Origin: JACQHC01 sp035559715
Lineage (GTDB): Bacteria > Gemmatimonadota > Gemmatimonadetes > Gemmatimonadales > GWC2-71-9
DNA length: 17,534 nt
Assembly (NCBI GenBank): GCA_035559715.1
Contig: DATMAW010000079.1
Coordinates: 1-17,534, forward strand
Direction of reading: 5' to 3'
In this document: positions 14,336 through 17,534 of the stretch, piece after piece
How the letters are laid out: every line of letters starts with the position of its first letter
How positions within the stretch are numbered: the stretch's first letter is position 1
Position numbers and translations under genes: made by a program
The notes under the pieces: generated by a model
Database searches by the model: none
What the model was told of the DNA's origin: nothing
What the model saw: only the letters and a program-made list of their open reading frames with translations

Positions 14336-15571
14336 TTACCGGAAGCGTAACAGCGCGCCGAGTCCCTCCACGGCGCCTCGTGCTTGGTCGTCTTCGATCA
14401 CGTCCACGTGCGCGTGTTGTCGCAGGGCCTCTTCGATCGCCTCGTCAATCACGTCCGGGACGGGTTGTCCCCCGCCTTCGGCGCGACACGTCCCCGCATC
14501 GATCGTGAGCCGCCCCGACGAACCGCATCGCCATCCCGGACACGATTCCGTCGCGTCCACGAGGAGGGTTCGCACCTGCCCGCGACTGAGCGCCGCCAGC
14601 GTGGCTTCAATGCCGTTCACCGCCCAACCCGTACCCACCCCCTCGCGCAAGCGTCGCACGTGTTCCCGCTCCTCTCGCCGTTCGGCCGCGCTCTGGGTCA
14701 TGAGGACGGTCGCCAGCACGTCAGCGGGCGCGGCGGTTTTGGGATTGAGTCGCGCGGCCCCAAGCACCAACCGCGCGACGTACGGGTGCAGGTGCGCCTC
14801 CACGGCTCCCGCGCCACCGCCGTTGCTGGCCAGCACGATGCCACGCACCGGCTGGTCCCGCACCATCTCGAACAGTCGGTCGGCGATCTGCGCGTGGTGG
14901 CGGTGCTTCTCCATGCGAATCCGCTGGTTGAAGTTGTGTTCTCCGCTGGCAGCGAAGGCCATGCCGCCGCGCCCGGCAGCACTGGTTCCGTGAAACCGGC
15001 TGGCCCGGGTGGTCTCACCGGCAGCGAGGCTCGGCAGCTCCTCGATGTCGAAGGCGGTGACCCGGAAGAACCGCGCGCTGGTGCGATCGTACGCCACGCA
15101 GATCACGGTTCCGAACTCATCCGCCACCGCCGCCAGCTCACGCACCAACGGAGTCCGGTCAACCGCCAGGCGGGATCGGAACACCTGCGGAAGCGGGACT
15201 GCTTCGAACAGCCTGCGGCTGGCGCACGCGAAGATCGCGATCCCCTGCCCGGCCGGAAGGTTGCCCGGGTCTTCCAGATGCTGGCGGACGCGCGTCAGAT
15301 CGCGGGTCACCGCTTCGCGCGCGGCGCGGTCGGGCTCCACGGCTTCCAGCCAATCCAATCGCTCCCGGATGCGGTTCTTCAGCTTGATCAGGTACTTGCC
15401 GCGGGTGCGGTCCCTGGGTTCCAGCTTGAGATAACACGACACGACCCAATCGTTGCCCGGCTCGAACCGCGCCAGGCGAGCCACCAATCCCGCCGCCCGC
15501 GCGGCTTTGCCCGGCGCAATCGGGCGCCGGCTCGTGACGCCGCTAAAAGAAGACCGGTTCGCGATAGGCAC
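14336..15571 (-). CDS. Bacterial eRF1/Vms1-like (baeRF) three-domain protein
   Basis: This 411-residue protein resembles archaeal-eukaryotic release factor eRF1 and Vms1, which cut peptidyl-tRNA on ribosomes. Domain 1 spans about 25-150 (VARLARFEPGNDWVVSCYLKL). Domain 2 spans about 150-285 and holds GRGGM (200-204), then NFNQRIRMEKHRHH (213-226), which follows the eRF1 layout GRGGQ...RMEKRHN. The catalytic Gln of GGQ is Met here; Gln216 in NFNQR is the nearest Gln. Domain 3 (about 285-411) ends GLGALLRFR like the L7Ae-type domain of eRF1 and has Cys344, Cys349 and Cys362, a possible partial metal site. GTG 15571 is the start: GGAGGAGG lies six bases upstream. It overlaps the mutase large-subunit gene by 29 bases. 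A ribosome-rescue or hydrolase role is inferred; no bacterial member is well enough known to me to say more. Confidence 0.82.
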   Translation of the reverse strand: MPIANRSSFSGVTSRRPIAPGKAARAAGLVARLARFEPGNDWVVSCYLKLEPRDRTRGKYLIKLKNRIRERLDWLEAVEPDRAAREAVTRDLTRVRQHLEDPGNLPAGQGIAIFACASRRLFEAVPLPQVFRSRLAVDRTPLVRELAAVADEFGTVICVAYDRTSARFFRVTAFDIEELPSLAAGETTRASRFHGTSAAGRGGMAFAASGEHNFNQRIRMEKHRHHAQIADRLFEMVRDQPVRGIVLASNGGGAGAVEAHLHPYVARLVLGAARLNPKTAAPADVLATVLMTQSAAERREEREHVRRLREGVGTGWAVNGIEATLAALSRGQVRTLLVDATESCPGWRCGSSGRLTIDAGTCRAEGGGQPVPDVIDEAIEEALRQHAHVDVIEDDQARGAVEGLGALLRFR

Positions 15572-17183
15572 CGTACACCTCCTCCAGCGCGTGCCGCATC
15601 TCGTACAACGTGCACCAGGCACGCGCGCAATCGAGCATTGGCGGAATCACGTTCTCGTCCCGTACCGCCGCCTCACGCAGGTTCTCCAGTCGCCGCTCCA
15701 CTTCACCTGCGTCCCGGCGCTGGCGCAACGCGGCGAGGCGCTGCCGTTGCACGGCGTCCGCCTCATCCGACACTCGCAGGATCTCCACCGGGTGATCATC
15801 CTCCACGATGAAGTCGTTCACGCCTACGATCGTGCGCCGTCGCTGTTCCACTTCGTGCTGAAACCGCAGGGCGCTCTGGGCAATCTGCCGCTGGAACCAT
15901 CCCGTCTCAATCCCGCGCACCACACCGCCCACGCGCTCGATCTCCCGGAACAACGCCTCGGCCTCCTGCTCCATCCGATCGGTCATCGCCTCGACGTAGT
16001 ACGACCCGCCCAGCGGATCCGCCACGTTCGCCACCCCCGTCTCGTACGCCAGAATCTGTTGCGTGCGGAGCGCGAGTTGCACGGACGCCTCGGTGGGAAG
16101 CGCGAGCGTCTCATCCAGGGAGTTGGTGTGCAGGGACTGCGTGCCGCCCAGCACGGCGGCCAGCGCCTGATAGGCCACCCGTACCACGTTGTTCATCGGC
16201 TGCTGCGCCGTGAGCGATACGCCGGCCGTCTGACAGTGGAACCGCATCATCCAGGATCGGGGGTTCTTCGCGCCGTACTGCTCACGCATGTGGCGCGCCC
16301 AAATGCGCCGGGCCGCCCGCAGCTTGGCGATTTCCTCGAAGAAGTCGTTGTGAATGTCCCAGAAGAACGACAGGCGTGGTGCGAAGTCATCCACGTCGAG
16401 CCCGCGTGCGAGGCCGCGCTCCACGTACGCAAAACCGTTCGCCAGCGTGAAGGCCAATTCCTGCACCGCGGTGGCGCCCGCTTCACGGATGTGATAGCCG
16501 CTGATCGAGATCGTGTTCCACTGCGGCGTGTGTTTCGCACCCCACTCAAACACGTCCACAATGATCTTCAATGCCGGCTCGACGGGATAGAGCCAGGCGT
16601 GCTGCGCCATGTATTCCTTGAGGATGTCGTTCTGGATGGTCCCGCGGAGCGCACGGGGATCCACGCCCTGCCGCTCGCCGGCCGCCACGTAAAAGCAGAA
16701 CAGCATCGCGGCCGGCCCGTTGATTGTCATGGACGTGGACACCCGATCGAGCGGAATGCCGGCGAACAGCGTTTCCATGTCTTCGAGCGACGACACCGCA
16801 ACGCCGCAACGGCCGACCTCTCCCTCCGCCCGCGGATGGTCGGAGTCGTACCCCATCAACGTGGGGAAATCGAACGCGACCGAAAGGCCCGTCTGCCCTC
16901 GCCCGAGCAGGAACTTGAACCGCTGATTCGCGTCCTGCGCGGTACCGAAGCCGGCGAACTGGCGCATGGTCCACAGCTTGCCGCGGTACATCGTGGCGTG
17001 GACGCCGCGCGTAAACGGGTACTGGCCGGGGAACCCGAGTTTGGCGTCGTAGTCGAAGTCCCCGAGGTGTTCCGGCGTGTATACAGGCTCGACAGGGGCA
17101 GAACTCTGCGTGACGAACTCGGCGTCCCGCTTGGGCGCCCGGTCGTACTCGCGCTGCCAGGCGTCCCGCTCAGCCTGACTCAT
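15543..17183 (-). CDS. B12-dependent acyl-CoA mutase large subunit, isobutyryl-CoA mutase-like
   Basis: This 546-residue TIM-barrel subunit belongs to the methylmalonyl-CoA mutase family without the B12 domain, which is encoded separately. Family motifs include PFTRGVHATMY, SVAFDFPT, GYDSDHPRAEGEVG, GTIQNDILKEY, the cofactor-near His231 in SISGYHIREAGA, and GTQSLHTNSLDE. The two residues that set substrate are informative. RQFAGF has Phe76 where methylmalonyl-CoA mutase has Tyr89, and KEYMAQ has Gln194 where it has Arg207, the Arg that holds the substrate carboxylate. Phe/Gln at the same 118-residue spacing is the isobutyryl-CoA mutase signature (Phe80/Gln198). Hydroxyisobutyryl-CoA mutase would have Ile at the first site. 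The likely reaction is isobutyryl-CoA to n-butyryl-CoA. ATG 17183 has GGGAG five bases upstream and overlaps the GTPase gene by 14 bases. Confidence 0.93.
   Translation of the reverse strand: MSQAERDAWQREYDRAPKRDAEFVTQSSAPVEPVYTPEHLGDFDYDAKLGFPGQYPFTRGVHATMYRGKLWTMRQFAGFGTAQDANQRFKFLLGRGQTGLSVAFDFPTLMGYDSDHPRAEGEVGRCGVAVSSLEDMETLFAGIPLDRVSTSMTINGPAAMLFCFYVAAGERQGVDPRALRGTIQNDILKEYMAQHAWLYPVEPALKIIVDVFEWGAKHTPQWNTISISGYHIREAGATAVQELAFTLANGFAYVERGLARGLDVDDFAPRLSFFWDIHNDFFEEIAKLRAARRIWARHMREQYGAKNPRSWMMRFHCQTAGVSLTAQQPMNNVVRVAYQALAAVLGGTQSLHTNSLDETLALPTEASVQLALRTQQILAYETGVANVADPLGGSYYVEAMTDRMEQEAEALFREIERVGGVVRGIETGWFQRQIAQSALRFQHEVEQRRRTIVGVNDFIVEDDHPVEILRVSDEADAVQRQRLAALRQRRDAGEVERRLENLREAAVRDENVIPPMLDCARAWCTLYEMRHALEEVYGAYREPVFF
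15578..15585 (-). promoter_or_regulatory. Strong ribosome binding site of the eRF1-like gene
   Basis: GGAGGAGG on the minus strand, six bases before the GTG at 15571, inside the last codons of the mutase large-subunit gene (residues Leu-Glu-Glu-Val). It picks this start over a GTG at 15484 that would trim domain 1. The same bases encode a commonly conserved stretch of the mutase, so the strength may be partly accidental. Confidence 0.55.
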
Positions 17184-17534
17184 GATGACTCCCGTCGGTT
17201 ACGATGGACACGATGTCCCGGGCCAGATCGTACGGGCTCCGCACACCGTGCACGACGTCGTCCAGGCCTTCGTGCAGCACCGACTCGCCCTGTTGGCGGG
17301 TCCAGACCAGCTGGCGCATGGAGCGCTCCACCACTTCGCGCGTCAGGCGCTCCAGGCGGGCGCGTCGCCGGCGCCCGAGTTCCCCTGTGGTTTGCAGGTG
17401 CCCGGCGTGCCGTTCGACGGCCGCAACCAGCGCATCTACACCCTCACCCCGGGTTGCCACGATGCGCAGCACAGGCGGCTCCCATTCGCCCCGCGCCTCC
17501 CCCGTCCCCGGGCGGTTCGGCGGATCGGCGGAGG
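17170..17534 (-). CDS. meaB: MeaB/ArgK-type GTPase chaperone of B12 mutase, N-terminus outside window
   Basis: The open frame continues to the window end with no start, so 120 C-terminal residues are seen. EWEPPVLRIVATRGEGVDAL is the characteristic segment after the GTPase domain of MeaB/ArgK proteins, and it is followed by the C-terminal helical dimerisation part (RRRRARLERLTREVVERS...). The nucleotide-binding motifs themselves lie beyond the window. These GTPases gate cobalamin loading and protect their mutase from inactivation. The stop lies 14 bases inside the mutase large-subunit gene, so the chaperone is made first and coupled to its client. If the mutase is an isobutyryl-CoA mutase, this would be its dedicated (MeaI-like) chaperone. 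Confidence 0.9.
   Translation of the reverse strand, partial: SADPPNRPGTGEARGEWEPPVLRIVATRGEGVDALVAAVERHAGHLQTTGELGRRRRARLERLTREVVERSMRQLVWTRQQGESVLHEGLDDVVHGVRSPYDLARDIVSIVTDGSHHESG

Noticed and set aside
12213..15571. A mobile-element insertion explaining the eRF1-like or protease genes
   Set aside because: No inverted terminal repeats, transposase remnants or base-composition shift are visible, and the gene ends overlap neatly with their neighbours.

Overview
The window is GC-rich chromosomal DNA. All fourteen protein genes that I can support lie on the minus strand, so they are described here in transcription order, from high to low coordinate. The mix of genes is most like a Gemmatimonadota or related soil or marine heterotroph: a secreted S9 prolyl-oligopeptidase-type peptidase, a TPP-II-like subtilase lipoprotein, split B12-dependent acyl-CoA mutase subunits, AtuA/DUF1446 proteins and an NfeD-FloA pair. 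I infer this placement from gene content only. No rRNA, intact tRNA, phage, IS or CRISPR is visible.

Region A (17534 to 6890) is a tightly packed run of nine genes, most with overlapping ends. In order they encode: the C-terminal part of a MeaB/ArgK-type GTPase (truncated by the window); the large subunit of a B12 acyl-CoA mutase; a three-domain bacterial eRF1-like protein (baeRF); the small B12-binding mutase subunit; an acyl-CoA carboxylase carboxyltransferase subunit; a subtilase lipoprotein; an AtuA/DUF1446 protein; a small AtuA-like C-terminal-domain protein; and an enoyl-CoA hydratase/isomerase. The theme is branched-chain or odd-chain acyl-CoA catabolism. The large mutase subunit would normally be labelled methylmalonyl-CoA mutase. 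However, it carries Phe and Gln at the two positions that are Tyr89 and Arg207 in methylmalonyl-CoA mutase, which is the isobutyryl-CoA mutase pattern. The carboxylase, AtuA and hydratase trio resembles the core of the acyclic terpene (atu) and leucine (liu) catabolic clusters. No biotin carboxylase subunit is present. Two unexpected genes sit in the run: the eRF1-like gene between the two mutase subunits, and the protease gene between the carboxylase and AtuA.

Region B (6889 to 6651) is a 239-base gap. It holds a tRNA-Leu-like 5' fragment on the plus strand, a 12-bp perfect palindrome and a possible -10 element for the next gene.

Region C (6650 to 1) holds a secreted S9 family peptidase, a short RecQ helicase that ends at its zinc-binding site, an NfeD-type membrane serine protease, the flotillin-like FloA, and a membrane-anchored protein of unknown function cut by the window edge. 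NfeD, FloA and the last gene form a probable membrane-organisation operon, with a one-base TAATG overlap between the last two. Three short arrays with an exact 10-base period lie around recQ (3031-3080, 4341-4380, 4526-4565). One of them runs into the recQ coding sequence, and two form an inverted pair.
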